Shown here one piece after another: positions 1-9,092 of a stretch of 64,000 bases of DNA (positions within the stretch are counted from its first letter, which is position 1; the number at the start of each line of letters is the position of its first letter). The stretch lies in contig CAYXJR010000014.1 of NCBI GenBank assembly GCA_964465145.1, positions 7,160 through 71,159 of the forward strand, given 5' to 3'. The notes below the pieces were generated by a model that had not been told where the DNA came from, did not search any database, and was given only the letters and a program-made list of their open reading frames with translations. The DNA comes from JAUVKA01 sp964465145 (GTDB taxonomy: Bacteria > Bacteroidota > Bacteroidia > Bacteroidales > UBA12481). A program made the position numbers and the translations under genes.

Positions 1-930
1 AAGGATCCGCTTTTCAAAACGGTCGTGGGCGAAAGTTTCGCTCAGGATTGCCATCCTGTTCCGCAATCCCATATAATTGACCATGTATCTTGGGAGGTGG
101 CTGTATGCTGTAAAAGTTGACTGCTCCCCATCCCGCATTCTAAGGTAGCCATGCCAGAAAACCTGGATCCCCGACCGTTCATTAACCTTTTTTGTAATAT
201 CCGGAAAAATGTTCTCACCCGGATAATTTGTAATCTGAGGAAGTCCTGCCGATTGATAAACAGGCGCGACACTAACGTTATAACCGTGCCATGAGCCGTT
301 ATCAGTATGAAGATCTACAAATAAAACAGGATCCCATGGAATAATAACCTTTTCAAGCAAAGCTTTCACCTCAAGGGCCTCTGCTTTCATCCCTTCACGG
401 TTAAGGTCATAACCTTCACCTGAGGCACGTTCACCAGTCAGTCCCGGGCTGCCTTCCTGGGAACGGCGGGTATTGCCGAGTTTATCATTACCATCCGGAT
501 TATAATTCGGGCAGAAAATAATAATCTGGTTTTCTATCAAATCTTTGCGGGTGCCAAATGCTATGTCCCGCATCAGCATCAAAGAACCCTCTTTCCCCTC
601 AACTTCTCCCGCATGTATATTTCCCTGTATATATATTACCGGCTTCCCTGATTTTTTAGCTTCCGATGCCTGAGAAATCTGTGGATCTGCCATGATCACT
701 ATCTCCATTGGCCTCCCTTCTTTGGTAAAACCAATTGTTTCAGAGCTGGCAAATGCGCAATTCTCCGATAAAACGCGGATGAAATTGCTTACATCCTGGC
801 TCATCGAGGTTTCCTGGTATAGAGTCTTCTCTGCCCGGGTTACTAATTCATCAGGATACCCAATTTGTTGGGCTTGCATGATGGGTAAAAACACAAAAAG
901 CAAGAAAGCTATTTGAATGTGGGTTTTCAT
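1..930 (-). CDS. M14-family zinc carboxypeptidase, 3' end outside the window
   Basis: The frame reads 310 residues without a stop from an ATG at 930 to the window edge. A signal peptide of about 21 residues ends near PIMQAQQ, so the enzyme is exported. M14 peptidases cleave C-terminal residues using one zinc ion. The zinc ligands are visible as H106 and E109 in GNIHAGEVEGKE and H208 in FVDLHTDNG. E298 in AILSETF fits the catalytic glutamate. The NPDGNDK and DLNREGMK stretches are also typical of the family. The gene is divergent from the truncated regulator at 1118. The family assignment is firm; the substrate (peptide, peptidoglycan stem or modified residue) cannot be told. Only a C-terminal tail can be missing, because the catalytic glutamate is already present. 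Confidence 0.88.
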   Translation of the reverse strand, partial: MKTHIQIAFLLFVFLPIMQAQQIGYPDELVTRAEKTLYQETSMSQDVSNFIRVLSENCAFASSETIGFTKEGRPMEIVIMADPQISQASEAKKSGKPVIYIQGNIHAGEVEGKEGSLMLMRDIAFGTRKDLIENQIIIFCPNYNPDGNDKLGNTRRSQEGSPGLTGERASGEGYDLNREGMKAEALEVKALLEKVIIPWDPVLFVDLHTDNGSWHGYNVSVAPVYQSAGLPQITNYPGENIFPDITKKVNERSGIQVFWHGYLRMRDGEQSTFTAYSHLPRYMVNYMGLRNRMAILSETFAHDRFEKRIL

Positions 931-1117
931 ATTACTGAGAGTGGGTTAATATCATATCTTTTAAAAATAGATAAAATACCCGATTTACTGATCCCGCATA
1001 CCTGTCCTTTCGCTATACTAAGAACAGATTATTTAAGAACCCAACCAATATCTTAATATTAGAAGACCATCTAACCAAACCTTTTTTTATTGTTGTAAAA
1101 GATTTTATCCTGTCGTT

Positions 1118-1492
1118 ATGGATAGTTTTTGGAAATCCGATCATGATTTTGATACCTACCAATCCTTCATTACACAAAAACCATCCCAACTAAAGATTCA
1201 AGCGCTGACTGAAACAGCTGTCTTTAGAATCAGCCGCACTGATTTGGAATATTTTTACCAGCATTCTGAAAAAGCCAGGGCGGTGGGACAGAAAATTCTT
1301 GAGATGGATCATTTCCAAAAAGAACAAAGGGAAATGGCTTTTCTTTCAAAATCAGCTGAAGAAAATTATCTGGAGCTAATCCAAAACGATCCTGATCTTC
1401 ACAATTATATCCCACTGAAATACATTGCCTCACATTTAGGTGTAACCCCGGAAAGCCTGAGCCGTATCCGTAAAAAATTGTCAAAAGAATAG
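1118..1492 (+). pseudogene. 5'-truncated Crp/Fnr-family transcription regulator
   Basis: The 124 residues match the second half of Bacteroidota Crp/Fnr regulators. First comes the end of the cyclic-nucleotide-binding-like beta barrel (SFITQKPSQLKIQAL, then ISRTDLEYFY), then the dimer helix, then a complete helix-turn-helix (YIASHLGVTPESLSRIRKKL). Family members have about 190–200 residues, so roughly the first 70 are missing. The frame stays open upstream only to a stop at 1034–1036, and the residues in between do not resemble the missing barrel. Only 187 bases separate it from the divergent peptidase gene, too few for a normal N-terminus. The most likely reading is a decayed gene; a short DNA-binding protein started at 1118 is possible. 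Confidence 0.65.
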
Positions 1493-1617
1493 GTATAAGG
1501 GTACCCCTTTGATGGTGGAGGGTAATCACTATCAGATAATGCTTTATCCTGGCATCCCGAAACAAGCAGTAGAAGAAGTAAAATTCCCAATAGTGATTTC
1601 TTAATATTTTTTTTCAC
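1405..1617 (-). CDS. Small putative lipoprotein, possibly a gene fragment
   Basis: A GTG at 1617 opens a 70-residue frame that begins like a bacterial lipoprotein: two lysines, a leucine-rich stretch and the lipobox LVSGC, then a polar tail rich in Ser, Asp and Pro. The first half (1490–1617) lies outside other genes. The second half runs antisense through the end of the Crp/Fnr remnant, where the residues look like shadow coding. It may be the intact start of a lipoprotein whose 3' part was lost when the neighbouring regulator was truncated. A chance hydrophobic stretch is the alternative. No family is recognised. Confidence 0.3.
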   Translation of the reverse strand: MKKNIKKSLLGILLLLLLVSGCQDKALSDSDYPPPSKGYPYTYSFDNFLRIRLRLSGVTPKCEAMYFSGI

Positions 1618-1662
1618 TGCAGGTTTAGTTAAAGATTTACATTTTACAGATTGCTACTAATA

Positions 1663-2358
1663 TTAAAGGTCGAGATTAAAATAAAATCCATCAGAAACCA
1701 GCTGTTCGTATCTTTTCTGGTTGAAACAATAAAAGTAAGCACCCTTTTTTGAGTTGGATTTATCCTTTTCCTGAAGTTTATCCAGCAGGTCCATGGAAAG
1801 AATCTTTTTCCTGAAATTTCTTTTATCCAATTCCTTCTGGTAAATAGCTTCGTATAATGACTGCAATTGTGGCAGAGAAAATTTATCGGGTAAAAACTCA
1901 AATCCTATAGGTTGGATTTTTGCTTTACGCTTCAATCTCCGAAGAGCTTTATCAACCATTTCCCGATGGTCAAAAATCAGTTCAGGCATATCAGACAGAA
2001 GGCACCAGCAGGCTTCATTATCCCTGTTCATATCCATGCCATAATCCCGAATATTCAGCAGTGCATAGTAGGCAACAGACAAAACTCTTTCGCCTGGATC
2101 ACGATTGACAAGCCCATAGGATTTCAATTGCTCAAGATACACATTATGTAACCCGGTCAGTTCATGAAGAACCCTTGCAGCACTTTCATCCAGGCTTTCC
2201 TCTTTTTTCAGGAAGCCACCCGCCAGAGACCATTGCCCCTTTCCAGGTTCGAAATTTCGTTTCAGCAGGAGAAGCTTCAGCTTTCCTGCATCAAAACCAA
2301 AAATTATACAATCCACAGCTATGAGCTGACGATCTTCATTCTGGTAAAATCTACCCAT
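1663..2358 (-). CDS. NrtR-type Nudix-fold transcription regulator
   Basis: This 231-residue protein has an N-terminal Nudix fold (about 10–140) and a C-terminal winged helix (about 155–231; FSLPQLQSLYEAIYQKEL followed by DKRNFRKKI). That order defines the NrtR/AraR regulators, which sense ADP-ribose-like or sugar ligands and repress catabolic operons. The Nudix box at 48–70 keeps G48, E54, R62 and E66, but the two other glutamates of REUXEE are V63 and L67. Hydrolysis is therefore unlikely, as usual for regulators of this type. It is divergent from the S9 peptidase gene. An inverted repeat lies just upstream of its start (see 2371–2389). No sugar-utilisation operon is adjacent, so the ligand stays open. 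Confidence 0.8.
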   Translation of the reverse strand: MGRFYQNEDRQLIAVDCIIFGFDAGKLKLLLLKRNFEPGKGQWSLAGGFLKKEESLDESAARVLHELTGLHNVYLEQLKSYGLVNRDPGERVLSVAYYALLNIRDYGMDMNRDNEACWCLLSDMPELIFDHREMVDKALRRLKRKAKIQPIGFEFLPDKFSLPQLQSLYEAIYQKELDKRNFRKKILSMDLLDKLQEKDKSNSKKGAYFYCFNQKRYEQLVSDGFYFNLDL

Positions 2359-2370
2359 TTAAAGCATCTT

Positions 2371-2389
2371 AAGTGTTAAAATTACACTT
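2371..2389. promoter_or_regulatory. Inverted repeat, candidate operator of the NrtR-type regulator
   Basis: AAGTGT and ACACTT form perfect 6-base arms around a 7-base spacer, 12 bases upstream of the regulator's ATG. On the minus strand the spacer region reads TAATTTTA, one base away from the Bacteroidota -7 element TAnnTTTG. A protein bound here would cover the promoter of the regulator and might also affect the divergent peptidase gene. The sequence shows the symmetry; the operator role is inference. Confidence 0.45.
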
Positions 2390-2476
2390 TTCTCCTTGTT
2401 TTTACAAAATTCTCCTCAGAGATACACCTTCTTTCTAAAATTTATAACTTAGGAAATTCGTCTATAAACTATTATA

Positions 2477-4867
2477 ATGAAACTCAAACCTATACTTTTT
2501 ACCAGTATTTGGCTGTTAATCATTGGTTTTCAGTCGACTAACGGCCAGATAGAAAACCTGTCCCAATTGAGCATCCAGGAAATTATGTCCAAAGATTACC
2601 TTGGGCAAAGCCCTCAGCGAATCCAATGGGCAGCTGATTCAAAACGGGTTTTCTTAAATTGGAACCCGGATAATAAAACCATGGCTTCACCCTATCAGGT
2701 AGACATTAAGACCCTGGAGCCGATTCCGATCGACCGTTCGGAAATGCAGGAGGCTTTACCGATAAGAAAAAACCTTAACAGGGATGAAAGCCTTGAGCTC
2801 CTCACCATGGGAGGAGATTTGTCGGTAGTACATGTGAAAAAAGGGGATACCTTAACTGTTTTCAGCACCACCAAAAGAATTTCATCGGCAAATTTTACTC
2901 TTTCCGGAAAAAAGATCAACTTCATCATTGACAGTGATCTATATTGGTGGGACAGTGAGACGGGACAGATCCGGCAATTGACAAATTTCCAGGAAAAGAA
3001 AATCGAGCAGGAAAGGCCCGAAGGGAAAATCAGAAATGAGCAAGACGAATGGTTGTACCAGGATCAATTGAAGCTATTTCCCAAACTTAAAAATTCTGGC
3101 AGGCGGGCACCATCAATGTATTACGGTGGGAGATTCGGCAGGCAGGGTGGAGAAGGAAATGCATCAACCGGGCCCTCGCCCATATATCTCAATGGATATT
3201 CGGTATACAATGTGCAATTGAGCCCTGATGAAAGATTCGTGCTATATACTCTTTCAAAACGGGGAGAAAGGTCGGAAGGCACTAAAATACTAACCTATGT
3301 TACTCTTTCAGGATATACTGAAATTCAGGACACCCGCTCCAAGGTAGGCAACCTGCCTGGCGAAATGAAGATGGGGATTTTCGACCTTGAAAAAGACAGT
3401 GTCTACCATATCGATAACACAGCTATACCGGGCATTTACGACCTCCCGGATTTCGCGAAAGACTATCCTGATCGTTATGAAGGCAAGGAGGCTAAGGAAA
3501 GAAGTATTTCCATTAGCGGACCCACCTGGGATGATAATGGGAAATATTGTGTGCTTTCCGCAAGTGCAAACGATCATAAGGATCGCTGGCTGTTACTTAT
3601 TGATCTTTCCACTGGGACACCAAAACTTATCGACCGGCAAAGAGATGAAGCCTGGGTTGGATATGGTAGTGATATGGGATGGATGCCGGATAACAAACGA
3701 CTCTGGTATACTTCGGAAGCTTCTGGTTACAACCATTTGTACTGGGTGAATATGGAAAACGGCGAGAAAAAGCAATTAACCAATGGAAGTTTTGAGGTGA
3801 ACGGCCCATTTATGTCTCTTTCAAAAAAGTATTGGTATTTTTCATCAAACGAGGTTCATCCGGGGGAGATTCATTTTTACCGCATGCCACTGGAAGGTGG
3901 AACCCGGGAACAAATCACAACAATGGTGGGGAGCAATTCCGTACAACTTTCTCCTAATGAGAAAACCCTTGCAATTACTTTTTCTTTTGCCAACCAACCT
4001 CCGGAATTATATATTCAGGAAAACAAAGCAGGTGCTGAGCCTGTAAAAATAACCGACTCTAGGTCTGATGCTTTTAAAGCCTATTCCTGGAGGGTTCCTG
4101 AATTTATATCCTTTAAAGCCGAGGATGGGGCCACAGTCTATGCGCGTCTATATCAACCTGATAAGAAAGTAAAAAATGGTGCTGCGGTTATTTTTGTTCA
4201 CGGTGCCGGATATTTACAAAATGCACACAAATGGTGGTCGACCTATTACCATGAATATTTGTTTAATAATATTCTTGCTGATAATGGATTCACCGTATTG
4301 GACATGGATTACCGGGGCAGTGCCGGATATGGAAGAGACTGGCGCACCGGAATTTACCGTCATATGGGAGGCAAGGACCTCAGCGATCAGGTTGATGGAG
4401 CAAAGTTCCTCGTGCATGATTATGAAATAGATCCTGATAGAATTGGTTTATATGGAGGTTCTTACGGAGGATTCATCACCCTGATGGCAATGTTCAATGC
4501 CCCGGATATTTTTAAGGCGGGAGCAGCCTTGCGCTCCGTGACAGACTGGGCACACTACAGTCACGGATACACAGCCAATATCCTTAATACCCCAGCCGAG
4601 GACAGTATTGCCTATGCCCGCAGCTCTCCAATATATTTCGCTGAGGGATTAAAGGGCCATCTGCTTATGTGTCATGGAATAATGGACGATAATGTTCATT
4701 ATCAGGATATTATACGCCTTTCGCAAAGACTTATTGACCTGGGGAAAGACAATTGGGAACTGGCCTCTTATCCTTTGGAGCGACATAGTTTCACTGACCC
4801 TGATGCCTGGACAGATGAATACAAAAGGATTTTTAAATTATTCCAGACTAAATTGAATAGTAAATAA
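2477..4867 (+). CDS. S9 family (DPP-IV-like) prolyl oligopeptidase, secreted
   Basis: The 796-residue protein has a signal peptide of about 23 residues ending at TNGQ, a long beta-propeller-like region (about 40–530) and a C-terminal alpha/beta-hydrolase domain. The catalytic triad is S662 in YGGSYGGF, D737 in GIMDDNVHYQD and H770 in ERHSFTD. GIMDDNVHYQD closely parallels the HGTADDNVHF stretch of dipeptidyl peptidase IV. Members remove dipeptides after proline or alanine and act in the periplasm or at the cell surface. The start at 2477 gives a well-formed signal peptide. The TolC-like gene follows 10 bases after the stop, so co-transcription is likely. The family is certain; exact specificity is not. 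Confidence 0.93.
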   Translation: MKLKPILFTSIWLLIIGFQSTNGQIENLSQLSIQEIMSKDYLGQSPQRIQWAADSKRVFLNWNPDNKTMASPYQVDIKTLEPIPIDRSEMQEALPIRKNLNRDESLELLTMGGDLSVVHVKKGDTLTVFSTTKRISSANFTLSGKKINFIIDSDLYWWDSETGQIRQLTNFQEKKIEQERPEGKIRNEQDEWLYQDQLKLFPKLKNSGRRAPSMYYGGRFGRQGGEGNASTGPSPIYLNGYSVYNVQLSPDERFVLYTLSKRGERSEGTKILTYVTLSGYTEIQDTRSKVGNLPGEMKMGIFDLEKDSVYHIDNTAIPGIYDLPDFAKDYPDRYEGKEAKERSISISGPTWDDNGKYCVLSASANDHKDRWLLLIDLSTGTPKLIDRQRDEAWVGYGSDMGWMPDNKRLWYTSEASGYNHLYWVNMENGEKKQLTNGSFEVNGPFMSLSKKYWYFSSNEVHPGEIHFYRMPLEGGTREQITTMVGSNSVQLSPNEKTLAITFSFANQPPELYIQENKAGAEPVKITDSRSDAFKAYSWRVPEFISFKAEDGATVYARLYQPDKKVKNGAAVIFVHGAGYLQNAHKWWSTYYHEYLFNNILADNGFTVLDMDYRGSAGYGRDWRTGIYRHMGGKDLSDQVDGAKFLVHDYEIDPDRIGLYGGSYGGFITLMAMFNAPDIFKAGAALRSVTDWAHYSHGYTANILNTPAEDSIAYARSSPIYFAEGLKGHLLMCHGIMDDNVHYQDIIRLSQRLIDLGKDNWELASYPLERHSFTDPDAWTDEYKRIFKLFQTKLNSK

Positions 4868-4877
4868 ATCTTTCGCC

Positions 4878-6221
4878 ATGCCCTATCTTGTCCGTTGGTT
4901 ACTGTTATTCATTTTCATTCCTGGCAGCATAGCCATTTCACAGGAAAAATGGACCCTGGACCAATGTATTTCCTTTGCCTATGAGAATAATATCCAACTC
5001 AAGCAACAGGAGCTGACAATAAACCTTGCAGAAAACAACTTGCTGCAATCCCAGTTGGAACTCCTGCCTGGCATAGGGATTGGAGCCTCCCAAACTTATC
5101 GGTTCGGTCGATCTGTTGATCCGCTGACCTATGACTTTACGACGGAAAATAGTAAGGGCAGCTCTTTTTACGGCAGTTCGGGGGTGGATCTTTTTAATGG
5201 GTTCCGCTCAGTTAATACCATCAAAAGGAATAAACTGAATTTAAAAATAATCCTCGAGGATTATGACAGGGCTAAAAATGACCTGGCTCTAAATATCACC
5301 AGATTCTATTTGCAGATCCTTTTCAATAAGGAACTGGAGGAGATTGCCCGCCAACAGGCTGAGGTAACAGTTCTCCAGGTAGATAATACTCAAAAGCTTG
5401 TTAAGGCAGGATCATTGCCAAGAGGTGACCTGTTGGAAATACAGGCCCAGTATGCCAGCGAAGAGCTCCAACTTGTTAATGCCCGAAACCAATTGCGCCT
5501 TTCTTTGTTGAGCTTGGCTCAATTACTTGATTTTGAAAACATTGACACTTTTGATATTGATGAGCCTGGTTTTGATAATGTTGTCATGGGAGCTTCTTTG
5601 GGCTCAGACGGGGAAATATATGAATCGGCTTTGCTCTTGATGCCACAGATTAAAAGTGCAGAACTAAAGGTTCAACTCTATGAACGGGACCTTGCAATTT
5701 CAAAGGGCTTGTTAAGTCCTGACCTTTCCATGAGTGCAAGCTGGGGTTCAGGATATTCCGACAGGATACTCGACTTCCAAACAGGAAATATTATGGCCTT
5801 CCGGAATCAACTTGAATTTGCCAGCACAACAAGCCTGGGATTTAACCTTCGCGTTCCAATATTCAATAATTGGTCTATCCAAACTGAGATCAAAAACAAA
5901 AAGATCGCTCTTGTAAACAGTAGTTATCAGCTTGAACTTGTCAAGAATCAATTACGCAAGGAAATTCAACAGGCAATGGCTGATGCACAGGCTGCCCTGG
6001 AAAAATACAGGGCAACAGAAAAAACTCTGACTTCCCTTCAAGAGGCATTTCGATACACTGAAAAAAAATATAGCGTTGGCCTGTTGACTTCACTTGATTA
6101 CAATATTGCTAAAAATAACCTGACTAAAGCTCAATCGGATCTTCTTCAAGCTAAATACAACTATATATTTAATATTCGTATTTTGGATTTTTACCGGGGG
6201 TTTCCAGATGAACTCAAATAG
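4878..6221 (+). CDS. TolC-family outer-membrane efflux channel
   Basis: The 447 residues start with a signal peptide (cleaved near AISQEKW) and show the two-repeat helical pattern of TolC proteins: WTLDQCISFAYENN at the start of the first half, long amphipathic helices around 90–220, and a second half with EKYRATEKTLTSLQEAFRYTEKKY near the end. TolC proteins form trimeric channels that take substrates from inner-membrane pumps through the outer membrane. No adaptor (HlyD-type) or pump gene is next to it, so its partner must be elsewhere. It probably shares a transcript with the S9 peptidase gene upstream; tsaB follows 27 bases downstream. Confidence 0.93.
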   Translation: MPYLVRWLLLFIFIPGSIAISQEKWTLDQCISFAYENNIQLKQQELTINLAENNLLQSQLELLPGIGIGASQTYRFGRSVDPLTYDFTTENSKGSSFYGSSGVDLFNGFRSVNTIKRNKLNLKIILEDYDRAKNDLALNITRFYLQILFNKELEEIARQQAEVTVLQVDNTQKLVKAGSLPRGDLLEIQAQYASEELQLVNARNQLRLSLLSLAQLLDFENIDTFDIDEPGFDNVVMGASLGSDGEIYESALLLMPQIKSAELKVQLYERDLAISKGLLSPDLSMSASWGSGYSDRILDFQTGNIMAFRNQLEFASTTSLGFNLRVPIFNNWSIQTEIKNKKIALVNSSYQLELVKNQLRKEIQQAMADAQAALEKYRATEKTLTSLQEAFRYTEKKYSVGLLTSLDYNIAKNNLTKAQSDLLQAKYNYIFNIRILDFYRGFPDELK

Positions 6222-6248
6222 GCTGGTCAAATAAATTTTATTCGAGGA

Positions 6249-6977
6249 ATGGCTCTGATCCTTCATATCGAAACTGCGACCCCGATCTGCTCTGCAGCTT
6301 TAAGCAAGGACAGACAATTGCTGAAAATAAAGGAAACCAATGATCCCCGGTCACACGCTACACGCCTGTCTCCATTTATCGACGAATTATTGAAATCCAG
6401 TGGTTTGAGTGTGTCGGATCTTGATGCAATATCTGTGAGTCTTGGTCCTGGATCCTTTACCGGTCTCAGAATAGGTGTTTCAACTGTTAAGGGTTTGGCA
6501 TATGGAGCCAACCTGCCTGTGATCGGAATATCCACACTCCAGGCCCTTACCAGCAGGTTAATATCGGAAAATCCCGACGACCTGAGAGATCTTATTACAG
6601 ATAAACTGCTGCTTTGCCCTATGCTGGATGCCAGACGTATGGAGGTTTATACGGCTTTTTATTCTCGAGGCCTGGAATTGAAAAGGAAGGTTCAGGCTGA
6701 TATTATTGATGCTGATTCCTACCTCGAATTTCTGCAATCCGGCCCTGTGGTGTTCTTCGGTAATGGCAGCGATAAGTGCAGAGAGATAATCCAACACCCC
6801 AACGCTCATTTTATTGCAGGAATAGAGCCATCAGCCAGGTTCATGATCCAATTGGCAGAAATAGCCTGGGGGAAAAAGGACTTTTTGAATACTGCATATT
6901 TCGAACCTTTTTATCTAAAAGATTTTATTGCAACAATCCCTAAGAATAGAATTATACCCCCACAAAAAAGAAGGTGA
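6249..6977 (+). CDS. tsaB: tRNA t6A37 threonylcarbamoyl transferase subunit TsaB
   Basis: TsaB is the non-catalytic partner of TsaD and TsaE in transferring threonylcarbamoyl to A37 of ANN-reading tRNAs. The 242-residue protein has the ASKHA fold start LHIETATPICSAAL and the signature SLGPGSFTGLRIGVSTVKGL, followed by PVIGISTLQAL, all diagnostic of TsaB. The length is normal for the family. The start at 6249 is the first ATG and leaves a 27-base gap after the TolC-like gene. The C-terminal third is more divergent, as usual for this family. Confidence 0.95.
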   Translation: MALILHIETATPICSAALSKDRQLLKIKETNDPRSHATRLSPFIDELLKSSGLSVSDLDAISVSLGPGSFTGLRIGVSTVKGLAYGANLPVIGISTLQALTSRLISENPDDLRDLITDKLLLCPMLDARRMEVYTAFYSRGLELKRKVQADIIDADSYLEFLQSGPVVFFGNGSDKCREIIQHPNAHFIAGIEPSARFMIQLAEIAWGKKDFLNTAYFEPFYLKDFIATIPKNRIIPPQKRR

Positions 6978-7013
6978 CCACTTCTGAAGCATGGTATTGT
7001 TAAGAGTTTAACT

Positions 7014-7021
7014 TATTTTTG
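7014..7021 (+). promoter_or_regulatory. TAnnTTTG -7 promoter element of efp
   Basis: TATTTTTG matches the Bacteroidota -7 consensus exactly and lies 22 bases upstream of the efp start in a 66-base gap after tsaB. No clear -33 TTTG is seen at the usual spacing. The position suggests that efp has its own promoter. Confidence 0.55.
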
Positions 7022-7043
7022 ATCAAAATTTATTCCAACATAT

Positions 7044-7610
7044 ATGGCTACTACTTCTGACATCCGAAAGGGAATGTGCATTGAGCACAACGACCAGCTT
7101 TTCACAATTGTTGATTTTCAACACGTTAAGCCTGGTAAAGGGCCTGCGTTTGTTAGGACAAAATTGAAAAATATTACCAGTGGTCGTGTCATTGACATTA
7201 CTTTCTCCTCAGGACATAAAATCAATGAGACACGTGTGGAACGTCGTCCCTATCAATTCCTGTATAAGGATGATATCGGCTATCACATGATGCATATGGA
7301 AACCTATGAGCAAATTTCCATCGATGGCGGACTGATAAATAACGTTGATCTGCTCAAGGATGGACAGGAAGTGGAAGTGGTGATTCACGTGGATACTGAA
7401 ACCCCACTTTATTGTGAATTGCCTCCCACTGTAGTCATGGAGATTACCTATACAGAACCTGGGATGCGCGGTGATACTTCCTCTTCGAGTTCTCTTAAAG
7501 CTGCCACCATCGAAACCGGCGGCACTATCATGGTACCCCTATTCTGCGAAACCGGAACGAAAATACGGATCAACACCCAGGACAACAGTTATATGGAAAG
7601 AGTGAAGTAG
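7044..7610 (+). CDS. efp: Elongation factor P
   Basis: EF-P enters the ribosomal E site to rescue stalling on consecutive prolines. The 188-residue protein has the KOW-like N-terminal domain and two OB domains, with conserved stretches VKPGKGPAFVRTKLKN, YEQISIDG, ETPLYCELPPTVVMEI and GTKIRINT. The loop-tip residue, where EF-P is modified in many bacteria, is K32 within PGKGPAF. The lysine resembles enterobacterial EF-P rather than the arginine type. No modification enzyme gene is seen in the window. The stop lies 3 bases from the stop of the convergent membrane protein gene. Confidence 0.98.
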   Translation: MATTSDIRKGMCIEHNDQLFTIVDFQHVKPGKGPAFVRTKLKNITSGRVIDITFSSGHKINETRVERRPYQFLYKDDIGYHMMHMETYEQISIDGGLINNVDLLKDGQEVEVVIHVDTETPLYCELPPTVVMEITYTEPGMRGDTSSSSSLKAATIETGGTIMVPLFCETGTKIRINTQDNSYMERVK

Positions 7611-7613
7611 TAT

Positions 7614-9092
7614 TTATTCACTCTTTACCGAAGAAGACCTGACATCCAGGGCTACAAGGATTGCGAGAAATCCCCATACTCCCACTGAAGCTTTATCTGT
7701 GTCGAGAAAATTATTCAAAATACCATGGAGAAAATAGGTGATCAAACTAAAGAGAACAACTATTGCTATCATTTTTAACTCCTTGTCACTCTGCTTCTTA
7801 TACACTTTCATCCCCGTGATGATGCTATAAATAACCAGCATAAGCATGCTCAGCCCCCCAAAAATACCATATTCACTCAGGGGCCCCAGGTATTCTGAAT
7901 GGGCATTTCCCCCGTCACCTGCATTGGTGGAGATAATGGTTTTTTGAGATTTTTTCTGGAATGGCGCATATTGAAACATATAAGTTCCAGGCCCAAACCC
8001 CAAAAGAGGTTTTTTGGCAAACATACGGATTGCACAACTCCAACGATTAAGACGTTCAAGATTGGAAGCATCGGTGGAAATATTTGAAATAGACTGAATA
8101 TGTTCGGTAAAATTGTCGGAAGAGTCCTGGTTGTTTCCCTCCATGTCTATCAATACTGTTTTCCCGAAGAACATAAAAGCTGCAACAAGGCCAGCAAACC
8201 CAAGCAATAATGTTTTCCAGGGTACTTTAAACAGAATTATTAGGTAAATCATGGCTGCCCCAGCCAGACTAATCCAGGCAGCACGGCTGTAAGAGAAAAC
8301 CAGGCCTGTGAACAACAATCCTAAAACAAGGAAAGCTCCAAACCGCTGCCACCAGTTAAAATTTGACTTGACAAGGAAACCAAATGCCACAGGGATAAAA
8401 AAGGTCATAATTGCCCCGTATAATGTGTGGTCGTTAAAAAATGGATCAGCCGCCGGGTTTGAGGCTTGTTGATCAAAGAGCCCTAGTGTAATATGCTTGA
8501 GAGTTATGATAATAACCATAAAGGCCAAGGGTATTAGGATAACCCAAAAATAGCGCCTGATCTTGGCAGGATCACGAAAGACTTGTGTGGCCATAAAATA
8601 AAAGACTGCAACAAACCAAAAACGTGATAAAAAAAACTTCAATGAAACCCATGGCATTGTGCTTGTGAGGGAAGTCACCAATATCCACGTCAATTGAAAT
8701 AGGATAATTAGGGTCACCGGATGACGCAATACCTTTCTATCAAAAGATCCATCAGTGGCAAGCTTTATGATGAAAATTACGAGAAGCCCCGCTAATAGTG
8801 GCTCTGTGGGTAAAAACATATTAAAATCCAACCCAGTTGAAAGTTCTTTGAGTGGAATAGAAAAGGGTACAGAAAAAAGGATTATCCAAAAAATCAATTC
8901 GAGCCGGTAAAGCGCAATCATCAACACAAGCAAACCCACTGGAATAGCAGCCATAATAAACTTGTCCTTGGTTATAAAATAACCAAGGACAAGGACATAC
9001 AGAATGCATAATGAGTAAACCAGTCCGATCCTGACAAGCTTATTCTGAAGCAGCCGGTCCGGCTGAAAAATATGTACGATTTTCGATAACAC
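7614..9092 (-). CDS. O-antigen ligase/polymerase-like membrane protein
   Basis: This 492-residue protein has at least ten hydrophobic segments and, between about 320 and 420, a large hydrophilic loop containing GFGPGTYMFQY and NAHSEYLGPLSEYGIFG. The AHSEYL type of motif in a late periplasmic loop marks the Wzy_C family, which polymerises or ligates undecaprenyl-linked glycans at the outer face of the inner membrane. The likely start is a GTG at 9092, inside the last 53 bases of the upstream Wzz-like gene in another frame, which suggests translational coupling. Chain-length regulator and polymerase/ligase are natural partners. Whether it is ligase (WaaL) or polymerase (Wzy) cannot be decided by sequence. 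Confidence 0.85.
   Translation of the reverse strand: MLSKIVHIFQPDRLLQNKLVRIGLVYSLCILYVLVLGYFITKDKFIMAAIPVGLLVLMIALYRLELIFWIILFSVPFSIPLKELSTGLDFNMFLPTEPLLAGLLVIFIIKLATDGSFDRKVLRHPVTLIILFQLTWILVTSLTSTMPWVSLKFFLSRFWFVAVFYFMATQVFRDPAKIRRYFWVILIPLAFMVIIITLKHITLGLFDQQASNPAADPFFNDHTLYGAIMTFFIPVAFGFLVKSNFNWWQRFGAFLVLGLLFTGLVFSYSRAAWISLAGAAMIYLIILFKVPWKTLLLGFAGLVAAFMFFGKTVLIDMEGNNQDSSDNFTEHIQSISNISTDASNLERLNRWSCAIRMFAKKPLLGFGPGTYMFQYAPFQKKSQKTIISTNAGDGGNAHSEYLGPLSEYGIFGGLSMLMLVIYSIITGMKVYKKQSDKELKMIAIVVLFSLITYFLHGILNNFLDTDKASVGVWGFLAILVALDVRSSSVKSE

Noticed and set aside
1230..1565. Minus-strand frame opposite the Crp/Fnr remnant
   Set aside because: Composition is that of a shadow frame, with no signal or motif; the plus-strand frame has a clear helix-turn-helix.
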